From Thioalkalivibrio sp. (GTDB lineage Bacteria > Pseudomonadota > Gammaproteobacteria > Ectothiorhodospirales > Ectothiorhodospiraceae): DNA of 6,624 nt. Where the stretch lies: the NCBI GenBank assembly GCA_007120155.1, contig SKOF01000418.1, positions 1-6,624 on the forward strand. The letters run 5' to 3'. A program made the position numbers and the translations under genes. Of the stretch, positions 1-5,905 are shown one piece after another (the stretch's first letter is position 1; the number at the start of each line of letters is the position of its first letter). Below the pieces are notes generated by a model. The model searched no databases. It saw only the letters and a list, made by a program, of their open reading frames with translations, and was not told where the DNA came from.

Positions 1-717
1 AGCCCATTCGTGCAGGTGCATATTGACGGTGAGTTCCCACAACAGGGCGCTAGGGCTGTCATCACTCTAGCGAGCCTAGAGGCCGCCAAAGCCCGGTATG
101 ACGACACCCCGGCAGACGGGCCGCCAACACTCGGTGTGGACGTGGCGCGATTTGGTAGTGACGAGAGTGTGATATTTCCACGGCGCGGACGCAAGCTGTT
201 TGAGCCGATAGGCTTCCGCAGCATGGACGGTGTGCAGGTAGCAGGCGAGGTGATGGCGTATGTCGAGCGTGAGCGTGATGCCGAGCGTATCAGCAAAGGG
301 GAGCGCGTGACTTGCAAGGTTGACGTGATCGGCTATGGTGCCAGTGCCTATGACCACCTGAAGCATAGCGACAGGGCGGAGCAGCTTGGTATTGAAGCGG
401 TCGCTATCAACGTTGGTGAGCGGGCCACCAGTCGGCGTGAAGAGGGTGGTTACTCGAAGTTGCGTGATCAGCTTTGGTTTGGTTTGCGCGATTGGCTGGA
501 GGATGGCGCCATACCCGCTCACGCGAAGTTTGAGGCGGAGTGTGTGGCAGCGAGTTACGACTTTGACACTCAGGGACGCTTCAAGGTCAGTGGTAAGGAT
601 GCCTTGCGCGAGATACTGCACCGCAGCACTGACTATGCGGATGCGGCCGCGCTGGCGGTGTATGAGGCGCAAGCGGCCGCTCCTTACTCGTCGTCCAAAG
701 TAGGAAAGCGCGTTTAG
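1..717 (+). CDS. Terminase large subunit, C-terminal nuclease half (5' end outside window)
   Basis: The reading frame is open from base 1 (SPFVQVHIDGEFP), so the GTG at 10 is an internal Val codon, not the start; the N-terminal ATPase half lies upstream. The visible 238 residues match the RNase H-like nuclease domain that cuts concatemeric phage DNA during packaging. Window residue numbers: LGVDVARFGSDES with candidate metal ligand D47; VDVIGYGASAYDHL with D108; and STDYADAAALAVY with D211/D214, the usual late acidic pair. The segment YDFDTQGRFKVSGKDALREI before the last motif is also typical of the family. A short linker-like tail (PYSSSKVGKRV) ends the protein. The stop at 715-717 directly abuts the portal ATG, and AGGAAAG at 702-708 inside this gene is the probable portal ribosome site. 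The domain is clear from motifs; the Mu gp28-like assignment rests mainly on context. Confidence 0.9.
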   Translation, partial: SPFVQVHIDGEFPQQGARAVITLASLEAAKARYDDTPADGPPTLGVDVARFGSDESVIFPRRGRKLFEPIGFRSMDGVQVAGEVMAYVERERDAERISKGERVTCKVDVIGYGASAYDHLKHSDRAEQLGIEAVAINVGERATSRREEGGYSKLRDQLWFGLRDWLEDGAIPAHAKFEAECVAASYDFDTQGRFKVSGKDALREILHRSTDYADAAALAVYEAQAAAPYSSSKVGKRV

Positions 718-2403
718 ATGCCCACTCCCGAGCGTGTCGAATTCCGCGACCCCCACATCCGCTCCATAGCGTCGTGGTCGCCGAAGGGCGCTAGAAGTGC
801 CCTGAATCTGCTCATGAACGGCCAGTTGTCCCTGGCCGCTCAGTTGGCGGATGCGATTCTTGCCGATGACCGGGTGCAGGCGACCATCGACACGCGGGTC
901 AACGGCGTGCTTAGCCTCCCGATGGACTTTGCGCCGGTGGATGAGGAGTCCGACCGTGCGCGGGTAGTAGCGGACGATCTCGAAACGGACTTCTGGACCA
1001 TGTTCCCAGAGGATGCGCTCAACGAGTTGCAGACGTACGGGCTCATGCTCGGAGCATGCCCGGCGGAGCTCGTGTGGGAGACGGGCGGCGGGAAATGGTT
1101 ACCTCGGCTCAAGGTGTGGCATCCGAGCCTGCTGACCTGGGTGCATGAGGAGCGGACCTGGCGCATCCGCACCGAGCAGGGCGGTGAGATGCCGTTCACG
1201 CCTGGTGACGGCAAGTGGCTGCTGTACACGCCGTACGGCCCTAAGCGGCCGTGGACGAAGGCGCGCGTGCGGAGTCTGGCGATCCCGTTTGTAGCCAAGC
1301 AGTACGCGGTAGGCGATTGGCAGCGGCACTCAGAGATCGTCGGCGGGGGGATTCGGAAGGGCAAAGCGCCGTCCGGTATAAAAGACGAAGACCGGCAAGC
1401 TTTTTTGAGCGATCTTAAAGACCTTGCCTCTGACGCCGCCATTGTCCTACCTGACGGCTGGGATCTGGAGCTCATCGAGTCGCGGGCGCAGAACGCGGAC
1501 GCTTTCGAGAAGCTGATCGAGTGGGCGGATACCGCCATCGCCATCTCGGTGTTGGGTCAGAACCTTACCACCGAGGTGGAGGGCGGTAGTCTTGCAGCCG
1601 CTCGTGTGCACGAGAATGTCAAGGGTGACCTGATCCGCGCCGACACCGAGGGCCTGGCGACAACGATTCGCCGGCAAGCCATCCGCCACTGGGCCATCTT
1701 CAACTATGGTGACGAGGGCCTAGCGCCGTGGCCCAAGTGGCAGTCGGACCCGCCTGAGGACCAGAAGCAGTTGGCGGAGACCATGAGGACATTCGGTGAG
1801 GGCCTCACGAGCCTGCAGAATGCGGGGCTGCGGCTTGACCTACCCGAGTTGGCGCGGAAGTTCGGAGTGCCGCTCGCGCAAGAGGAAGAGGGTACAGACG
1901 ACGATGAGCAGATCGGCCAACTGTTCCAATACCACTTCGAGTTCGGCGTCATTACCGTCAACGAGGCGCGCGCCCGCCTTGGCCTGCCGCCAATCGCGGG
2001 GGGGGATAGGCCGGCGGAGCGGGTACTGCAGGATCCCATGGCAGCCAGCTTGAAGTTTGATAGGGACGCGGGCACAGAAGGTAGCGGATCTGGTAGACAT
2101 TTTCGACTCGCCTCCGGCGACCGTCCCGCGGACGCTCCGGGCTTCGTGCGCGGGCAAGTGTTTGCAGACGCGTTGGTCGACCAGGGCAAGGAGCGCTTTG
2201 CCGAGGTGCTGCGCGGGCAGGTGAGCGAGGTACTGGACGTGATTCGCCGCTCACGGTCATATGACGAGGTCAGGAACGGCCTGATCCGTCTGTACCCGAA
2301 CATGGATCACGAAGAGCTCGCTGAGCGGCTGGAAGCCAGCCTGGTGCTGGCGGATCTGGCGGGACGGTTGGGAGAGGTGGAGGACGGGGGCGCGTCAGAG
2401 TAG
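718..2403 (+). CDS. Portal protein, DUF935 / Mu gp29-like
   Basis: A 561-residue protein that would form the ring at one vertex of the head, through which DNA enters and to which the tail joins. Family-like blocks are DDRVQATIDTRVNGVLSLP (about 50-68), the LGACPAELVWE segment (111-121), WHPSLLTWVHE (134-144), IVGGGIRKGKAP (207-218), and the strongest block, SVLGQNLTTEVEGGSLAAA (277-295) running into VHENVKGDLIRADTEGLA. Length is normal for DUF935 portals. An acidic linker (EEEGTDDDEQ, 389-398) is followed by GVITVNEARARLGLPPIAGGD (410-430), wording common near the C-terminus of several portal families. The last about 80 residues (FADALVDQGKERF onwards) are helical and charged. The ATG at 718 directly follows the terminase stop (TAG-ATG), suggesting translational coupling. 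An 8-G run at 1998-2005 is in frame and the protein continues sensibly across it. Confidence 0.92.
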   Translation: MPTPERVEFRDPHIRSIASWSPKGARSALNLLMNGQLSLAAQLADAILADDRVQATIDTRVNGVLSLPMDFAPVDEESDRARVVADDLETDFWTMFPEDALNELQTYGLMLGACPAELVWETGGGKWLPRLKVWHPSLLTWVHEERTWRIRTEQGGEMPFTPGDGKWLLYTPYGPKRPWTKARVRSLAIPFVAKQYAVGDWQRHSEIVGGGIRKGKAPSGIKDEDRQAFLSDLKDLASDAAIVLPDGWDLELIESRAQNADAFEKLIEWADTAIAISVLGQNLTTEVEGGSLAAARVHENVKGDLIRADTEGLATTIRRQAIRHWAIFNYGDEGLAPWPKWQSDPPEDQKQLAETMRTFGEGLTSLQNAGLRLDLPELARKFGVPLAQEEEGTDDDEQIGQLFQYHFEFGVITVNEARARLGLPPIAGGDRPAERVLQDPMAASLKFDRDAGTEGSGSGRHFRLASGDRPADAPGFVRGQVFADALVDQGKERFAEVLRGQVSEVLDVIRRSRSYDEVRNGLIRLYPNMDHEELAERLEASLVLADLAGRLGEVEDGGASE

Positions 2404-2405
2404 AA

Positions 2406-2636
2406 TGTGGTATCAACATCTCCATCGACGTCGAAAAGGGCATCGCTTTCGATGCCGACGGTTATGAGCATCCAGCCGTCAGGCTGCTAATTGACGGCGA
2501 GACGGTCGCTTGTTACAGGCTTGAAGACCGCGACGCTGAAGCCGACGCCGCCGATCCGCTGATCCGGGACCTGAGCGTCAAGCCCAAGACCAAAGCGGTT
2601 CGGATTCCGGAAGACGAGTTCTTACCCCTGATCTAG
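2406..2636 (+). CDS. Unrecognised small protein, open frame without a standard start codon
   Basis: Between the portal stop and the next gene, the frame ending at TAG 2634-2636 is open back to a stop at 2322-2324 and has no ATG, GTG or TTG anywhere. It nevertheless looks coding: about 75 residues with mostly C or G at third positions and a plausible soluble, acidic, strand-rich sequence (INISIDVEKGIAFDADGYEH, then RLLIDGETVACYRLEDRD, ending EDEFLPLI). Its stop overlaps the ribosome site of the next gene, as a genuine upstream cistron would. An ATG at 2405 lies one base out of register: losing one base in 2408-2411 would give ATG-GGT-ATC-AAC and a normal start one base after the portal stop. 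Alternatives are initiation at a rare codon (for example ATC 2412) or a -1 shift from the portal reading frame near GGGGG 2386-2390. I do not recognise a family. The start is undetermined; the coordinates given are simply the frame after the portal stop. Confidence 0.5.
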   Translation, partial: CGINISIDVEKGIAFDADGYEHPAVRLLIDGETVACYRLEDRDAEADAADPLIRDLSVKPKTKAVRIPEDEFLPLI

Positions 2637-2641
2637 GAGGT
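2635..2641 (+). promoter_or_regulatory. Shine-Dalgarno site for the minor head gene, overlapping the previous stop
   Basis: AGGAGGT sits four bases before the ATG at 2646 and fixes that start. Its first two bases are the last two of the TAG that ends the small frame upstream, so translation of the two would be closely coupled. The same TAGGAGGT arrangement recurs at 4547-4554. Confidence 0.85.
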
Positions 2642-2645
2642 ACCC

Positions 2646-3341
2646 ATGGCCTGGCGCGTCACTGCCGATCCGCTGCGCTTCGACGAAGCCGTGGATTGGT
2701 TCCAGCAGCGCGTACAGCTGCCCGACCCGGCCTTCCGCGCCCTATCCGATAGCGCGCGCCGGCGCGCCTTCTGGGTCGCCGGGGCTGTGCAGGCCGACGT
2801 GATCGAGAGCGTCTTCGACGTGCTCGACCGTGCGGTTGACGAGGGCGTTTTGTTCCCCGACTTCCTCGAAGAGGTGGGCGAGAAACTGGAACGGGAGTGG
2901 GCGGGCAGCGTCGCAGATCCGGGCACGCGCCTGGAAACGATCTACCGCACCAACATCCAGGGCTCCTATAACTCCGGCCGCTTTCAGCAGCAGCGTGACC
3001 CCGACGTGGTAGCAGCGCGCCCCTACTGGATGTACGATGCGATTTTGGATGACCGCACGAGCGAGATATGCGAGGCGCTTGACGGCACGATTCGAGAGGC
3101 GACGGATCCGTGGTGGGACACCCGCTACAGTCCGAACCATTGGAATTGCCGAGCCTCTGTCCGTTCCCTAACCCGAACCCAAGCGGAACGGCGCGGCGGT
3201 CTGACCCGCGAGCCGACCGATGTGCTGCCCCTTGAGCAGTTTCGCGCCAGTCCGAGCTTGGATGAGTGGCAGCCGGATACGAGCCAGTACCACCCCGAGA
3301 TCCGCGCGGCGCTGGAGGCGAAGGCGGGGATGGGATTGTGA
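2646..3341 (+). CDS. Minor head / head morphogenesis protein, Mu F (gp30) / SPP1 gp7 family
   Basis: A 231-residue protein of the family found beside portal genes in many tailed phages. In Mu, gpF is a minor head protein, and SPP1 gp7 binds the portal and is packaged at low copy. The N-terminal about 95 residues are mostly helical (RFDEAVDWFQQRV; a run from residue 38 to 85). The diagnostic C-terminal domain begins at RLETIYRTNIQGSYNSGRF (95-113), followed by YWMYDAILDDRTSEICEALDG (127-147) and SPNHWNCRASVRSLT (162-176). The conserved pattern of D/R-T, Cys142, His165 and Cys168 is retained. The family usually runs 200-400 residues; this is a compact member. It follows the portal after the small unassigned frame and has an excellent ribosome site. 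Downstream come a 68-base gap and a hairpin before the protease gene. Family assignment is secure; the exact role is inferred from relatives. Confidence 0.9.
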   Translation: MAWRVTADPLRFDEAVDWFQQRVQLPDPAFRALSDSARRRAFWVAGAVQADVIESVFDVLDRAVDEGVLFPDFLEEVGEKLEREWAGSVADPGTRLETIYRTNIQGSYNSGRFQQQRDPDVVAARPYWMYDAILDDRTSEICEALDGTIREATDPWWDTRYSPNHWNCRASVRSLTRTQAERRGGLTREPTDVLPLEQFRASPSLDEWQPDTSQYHPEIRAALEAKAGMGL

Positions 3342-3371
3342 GACCGCCTCGAATAATCGTTCTCCCCTGGG

Positions 3372-3398
3372 CCCCGCGAATCGCGGGGTTTTCCTTTT
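3372..3398 (+). terminator. Intrinsic terminator-like hairpin inside the late operon
   Basis: A perfect 7-pair all-G/C stem (CCCCGCG 3372-3378 with CGCGGGG 3382-3388) with an AAT loop is followed by TTTTCCTTTT (3389-3398). This is a textbook + strand Rho-independent terminator shape, though CC interrupts the U tract. There is no T-rich counterpart on the other side, so it should act only on + strand transcripts. It sits in the 68-base gap after the minor head gene, and its T tract runs straight into the ribosome site of the protease gene. I see no convincing promoter between it and that gene, so the genes beyond must be reached by readthrough or antitermination, or from a promoter inside the upstream gene. 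It could instead act as an RNA processing or stability element. Confidence 0.75.
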
Positions 3399-3404
3399 GG
3401 AGGT
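3399..3404 (+). promoter_or_regulatory. Shine-Dalgarno site choosing the GTG start at 3410
   Basis: GGAGGT lies five bases before GTG 3410 but eleven before the in-frame ATG 3416, so GTG is the better start for the protease-scaffold gene. The site follows the terminator T tract with no space between. Confidence 0.8.
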
Positions 3405-3409
3405 AACAC

Positions 3410-4549
3410 GTGAACATGCCAACCACCCACCCCGCCATTGGCGCCTCCGTTGATCTACAGGCGCGCGGTAACGACCCGCCAAACGAGTTTCGCCTCTTCG
3501 AGTTCGGCGAGTACGCCGCCCGGTTCATCGATGGTAGCGAGGTGCGAGGCACCTTCGATCAGGCGGCGGGAGAGGAGGTGCTCGCGCACTGGCGCGAGCG
3601 CGGTCACGACCTGGCGATTGACTACAACCACCGCTCGCTTGAGCCGGGCGTTGATGAGCGAGTCGCCCGGGCCGCCGGAAGCTTCGATCTAGAACTGCGC
3701 GACGACGGCCTGTGGGCGGTGAACGTTCAGTGGACGGAGGCGGCTGAGCGCTACATTCGCAGTCGCGAGTACCGGTACGTTTCGCCCGTCTGGAACCAGG
3801 TGGACGGGAAGCCGGTCGAGATTTTCAACGTTGCCCTCACGCCGAACCCGGCGATGCTCAACTACCTGCCCCTCGTGGCGCACGCGCAGGATGTCAACCC
3901 AAACCCTCAAGGCCCGGATGACCGGGAGAAAGGACACGACGAGATGAAGACTATTTTGGCTGCACTCGGCCTGAGTGAGAACGCCAGCGAAGCTGAAGCC
4001 GCCACCCGCGTGGCGGCATTGCAGGAGTTCGAGGCGGAGGCTCTCAAAGCGACCGACAGCGAGAGCCGCAAGGCGGCGGTGACCGCCATGGCCGCACTGG
4101 CGCCCTTGCGTGAGTTCGAGGCCGAAGTCCTCAAGGCGACAGCTTCTGAGACGCGTGAAGCTGCCCAAGGCGTCCTCAAGGCATGGCAGGAAGCGCATAC
4201 GCAGCTTGCCGACGTCCGTCAAGAGCTGGAGGACATTAAGGAGTCCAGCGCCAAGGCGGAGCGCGATCAGATGATCGCTGGTGCGATCAAGGAGGGCAAG
4301 CTCGCGCCGGCCCTCAAGGAGTGGGCGGAAAGCCAGCCCATCGACACGCTGAAGTCCTATCTCGCAGCGGCGCCCGTGATCGTCAAGGGCGAGGTGCGCG
4401 AGCCGCAGCGTGACGAGTCTGTAACGATGTCGCAAGCCATCGACACGGTGCGTGCCGAACTCATCAAGCAGGGCCAGGAGGTTCCAGGCCCGGTTGACCT
4501 CGCGGTAATGGCACGCAAGCGGTTCCCGCACTTGGCGCAGAGCAGCTAG
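3410..4549 (+). CDS. Prohead protease-scaffold fusion, Mu I-like
   Basis: A 379-residue protein. Residues about 25-158 form the protease domain of the Mu-like prophage I family, which degrades scaffold and matures the prohead. Visible landmarks are GHDLAIDYNHRSLEPG (65-80), a GLWAVNVQWTEAAERYI segment (100-116), REYRYVSPVW (119-128) and FNVALTPNPAM (139-149). His74 and Ser125 are the likely catalytic pair; that is inferred from their conserved setting and from spacing close to that of HK97-type proteases. After a Pro/Asn-rich linker (VNPNPQGPDD, 162-171), residues 179-379 are helical, charged and Ala/Glu-rich, as expected of scaffold. They include a 29-residue tandem repeat (204-252), a probable coiled coil (QLADVRQELEDIKESSAKAE) and a basic end (MARKRFPHL) that may bind capsid protein. 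The GTG start is chosen by ribosome-site spacing. Mu makes separate scaffold Z from within I; the same layout is seen here. Confidence 0.88.
   Translation: MNMPTTHPAIGASVDLQARGNDPPNEFRLFEFGEYAARFIDGSEVRGTFDQAAGEEVLAHWRERGHDLAIDYNHRSLEPGVDERVARAAGSFDLELRDDGLWAVNVQWTEAAERYIRSREYRYVSPVWNQVDGKPVEIFNVALTPNPAMLNYLPLVAHAQDVNPNPQGPDDREKGHDEMKTILAALGLSENASEAEAATRVAALQEFEAEALKATDSESRKAAVTAMAALAPLREFEAEVLKATASETREAAQGVLKAWQEAHTQLADVRQELEDIKESSAKAERDQMIAGAIKEGKLAPALKEWAESQPIDTLKSYLAAAPVIVKGEVREPQRDESVTMSQAIDTVRAELIKQGQEVPGPVDLAVMARKRFPHLAQSS
3924..3934 (+). promoter_or_regulatory. Internal Shine-Dalgarno site for a nested scaffold start
   Basis: The purine run GGGAGAAAGGA lies in the linker between protease and scaffold domains. 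Its AGGA (3931-3934) is nine bases before the in-frame ATG at 3944, a workable distance for a second initiation site. Confidence 0.5.
3944..4549 (+). CDS. Nested scaffold protein, Mu Z-like, from an internal start of the protease gene
   Basis: This in-frame product (201 residues, beginning MKTILAALGLSENASEAEA) shares the stop of the protease-scaffold gene. Support is positional: the ATG falls exactly where the protease domain and linker end and the helical scaffold begins, and a purine-rich ribosome site precedes it. In Mu, scaffold Z is translated from within gene I, and lambda C/Nu3 follows the same plan, giving an excess of scaffold over protease. Its predicted role is to line the inner face of the prohead and guide capsid assembly, then to be digested by the protease. 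Expression from this start is inferred, not shown; the long fusion alone could also suffice. Confidence 0.55.
   Translation: MKTILAALGLSENASEAEAATRVAALQEFEAEALKATDSESRKAAVTAMAALAPLREFEAEVLKATASETREAAQGVLKAWQEAHTQLADVRQELEDIKESSAKAERDQMIAGAIKEGKLAPALKEWAESQPIDTLKSYLAAAPVIVKGEVREPQRDESVTMSQAIDTVRAELIKQGQEVPGPVDLAVMARKRFPHLAQSS
4019..4165 (+). repeat. Two-copy 29-residue tandem repeat in the scaffold domain
   Basis: Copies at 4019-4078 and 4106-4165 encode LQEFEAEALKATDSESRKAA and LREFEAEVLKATASETREAA, 15 of 20 residues identical, with a period of 87 bases. The DNA copies have drifted, mainly at synonymous positions, so this is an old internal duplication maintained as protein and not a recent assembly artefact. 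The repeated unit is helical and charged, consistent with lengthening the scaffold helix. Confidence 0.8.
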
Positions 4550-4554
4550 GAGGT
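4548..4554 (+). promoter_or_regulatory. Shine-Dalgarno site for the cement gene, overlapping the scaffold stop
   Basis: AGGAGGT begins inside the TAG stop (4547-4549) of the protease-scaffold gene and lies five bases before ATG 4560. Its strength fits a protein needed in many copies per head. Confidence 0.85.
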
Positions 4555-4559
4555 AGCTG

Positions 4560-4937
4560 ATGCACGTTTCTGGACAAAAGGTTTCACTACTGGCCGGCGC
4601 TGACATTGAGGCGTTCCGGCTGGTCACGATGGGAGCTGCCGACAACACGGTAATCGCGGCGACCAATGACGGGGCGCCACTCTTTGGCGCCACCGAGTTC
4701 AAGGTTGACAATGGCAACGCCGCTACCGTTCAGGTTGGCGGCATCTTGAGGGTCAAGGCGGGCGGCGTGATCGCGCGCGGTACATCCGTTACCGCAGGCG
4801 CCGCTGGTGTTGCCGTCGCGGCTGATCCTGCCGCCGGCGCCAACGCCTGGGCGGTCGGCTTTGCCCTCGCCACTGCGGCTAGTGACGACGAGATCCCGGT
4901 GCTGTACGCACCGCACGTCATCCACGGGGAGGCCTAA
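4560..4937 (+). CDS. Capsid cement / decoration protein (DUF2190-like)
   Basis: A 125-residue, Ala/Gly/Val-rich protein of predicted short beta strands: VSLLAGADIEAFRLVTMGAA at the start, a central GGILRVKAGGVIARGTSVTA (about 60-79), then AVGFALATAASDDEIPVLYA and a short tail. The order 'starting value, tolerance of change, baseline, alternation of hydrophobic strands with Gly turns' resembles the small beta-barrel or tip-like decoration proteins encoded directly before major capsid genes in many siphophages and Mu-like phages. Such proteins sit on the outside of the expanded shell and stabilise it against DNA pressure. It has no signal peptide, membrane segment or Cys. It is tightly packed between scaffold (10 bases) and capsid (2 bases) genes with strong ribosome sites on both sides, fitting high expression. 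The family call is by pattern and position; an exact fold match was not tested. Confidence 0.72.
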   Translation: MHVSGQKVSLLAGADIEAFRLVTMGAADNTVIAATNDGAPLFGATEFKVDNGNAATVQVGGILRVKAGGVIARGTSVTAGAAGVAVAADPAAGANAWAVGFALATAASDDEIPVLYAPHVIHGEA

Positions 4938-4939
4938 TC

Positions 4940-5890
4940 ATGGCTGACAGATTCACCTTCAATCCTGACGATGTCCACATTGAACAGGCGCTGGCCAACA
5001 TCAGCCAGGGCTACCGGAATGAGGAGACGGTGTGGCGCGAGGTTGCGCCCATTGTCCGAGTCGAGAAGCGGTCGGACAAGTATTGGGTCTTCGATGAGGC
5101 CGAGCACTTCGAGACCGGCGAGGATGAGACCGCGCCGAACGCGGACGCTCGCGAGCTGGTGCTTCGGCACAGTGACGACAACTACAGCGTGACCGATCAT
5201 GCGCGCGGCACGTGGGTGCCCGTCGAGGCGATCGAGAATGCGGATGACCAGCTTCGGCCTGAAGGCCGCGCGGTTGAAGGTATCCGTCGGCGCCTGGAGT
5301 TGCGGCACGAGTTGCGTGTTGCCAACAGGATGTTCGATGCTGACACGTACCCGACCGACTTCAAGGTCACATTGTCGGGCACGGACCAGTGGAGCCACGA
5401 GGACAGCGACCCGGTCGCTGAGATCACAAACCGTTTAGACACGCCGCTCCAGCGGCCTAACCGGCTGTTGCTCGGAGTGGACACCTGGCGGACCTTGCGG
5501 CAGCACCCCAGTGTCGTTGCGGCCGTGTTCCCCGCTGGTGGGAATGCTGCCCAGGGTGGCCTCGCCTCATTGCAGCAGTTCGCTGAACTGATTGAGGTGG
5601 AGCGGGTCATCGTTGGTCGCGCGCGGCACAACACGGCGGCGCAAGGCCAGACGGCTTCGCTCGCTCGCATCTGGGGCAAGCACGCGCTGCTGTACTTCGT
5701 CGAGCCGGCGCCGCAGCGCGAAACCGCTACGTTCGCCGTGACCTTCGTCGAGTCCATGAGCAACATCGTGAGGGACTTCGACCCGAAGAAGGGGCTCAAA
5801 GGCTCCGTCTACGTCAAGGACGGCTGGAACGAGGACGTCAAGGTTGTGAGTGGCAAGAGCGCCTTTTTCTGGGAAGATGCCGTCGCATAG
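4940..5890 (+). CDS. Major capsid protein (HK97-fold)
   Basis: A 316-residue shell protein. The N-terminal region FNPDDVHIEQALANISQGYR (6-25) with NEETVWREVAPIVRVEKRSDK matches the opening of a widespread phage capsid family in which a strand 'NP.LT.IA..YRN....AD.VLPRVPV' precedes a conserved YWVFDEAEHF-type segment (48-57). Next come a helix running through VPVEAIENADDQLRPEGRAVE (about 92-112) and the long spine-like helix RRRLELRHELRVANRMFD (116-133). The hydrophobic NRLLLGVDTWRTLRQHPSVV is typical of the P-domain, and AFFWEDAVA ends the protein. Length is close to that of Mu gpT (about 305). No N-terminal delta domain is apparent, consistent with a separate scaffold. GGGGAGG at 4926-4932, seven bases upstream, fixes the start. 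Position after protease, scaffold and cement genes supports the call strongly. Whether it belongs to the gpT family proper was not tested. Confidence 0.9.
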   Translation: MADRFTFNPDDVHIEQALANISQGYRNEETVWREVAPIVRVEKRSDKYWVFDEAEHFETGEDETAPNADARELVLRHSDDNYSVTDHARGTWVPVEAIENADDQLRPEGRAVEGIRRRLELRHELRVANRMFDADTYPTDFKVTLSGTDQWSHEDSDPVAEITNRLDTPLQRPNRLLLGVDTWRTLRQHPSVVAAVFPAGGNAAQGGLASLQQFAELIEVERVIVGRARHNTAAQGQTASLARIWGKHALLYFVEPAPQRETATFAVTFVESMSNIVRDFDPKKGLKGSVYVKDGWNEDVKVVSGKSAFFWEDAVA

Positions 5891-5905
5891 ATCTGAGGGA
5901 GGGCC

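Noticed and set aside
10..717. GTG at 10 as a true start of the terminase gene
   Set aside because: The frame is open to base 1 and the upstream residues SPF complete the family's SPF.QV...GEFP pattern, so the gene enters from outside the window.
1393..1428. GGCAAG / CTTGCC inverted repeat with a T6 tract in the portal gene
   Set aside because: The T tract lies in the loop, not after the stem, and the stretch is in frame and codes for normal portal residues.
2405..2467. Short frame from ATG 2405 (MWYQHLHRRR...)
   Set aside because: It ends after about 20 codons with a basic, unnatural-looking sequence; the neighbouring frame has far better coding composition. The ATG is of interest only as a displaced start.
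3336..3357. Possible promoter TTGTGA ... AATAAT before the hairpin
   Set aside because: The two boxes are only ten bases apart, far short of normal spacing, and a promoter here would fire straight into the terminator-like hairpin.
3689..4717. Long reverse-strand open frame opposite the protease-scaffold gene
   Set aside because: It is antisense to a well-recognised gene, spans the boundary with the cement gene, and has no ribosome site or family pattern; long reverse frames are expected in GC-rich coding DNA. The same applies to reverse frames at 76-756, 2659-3552 and 5567-6259.
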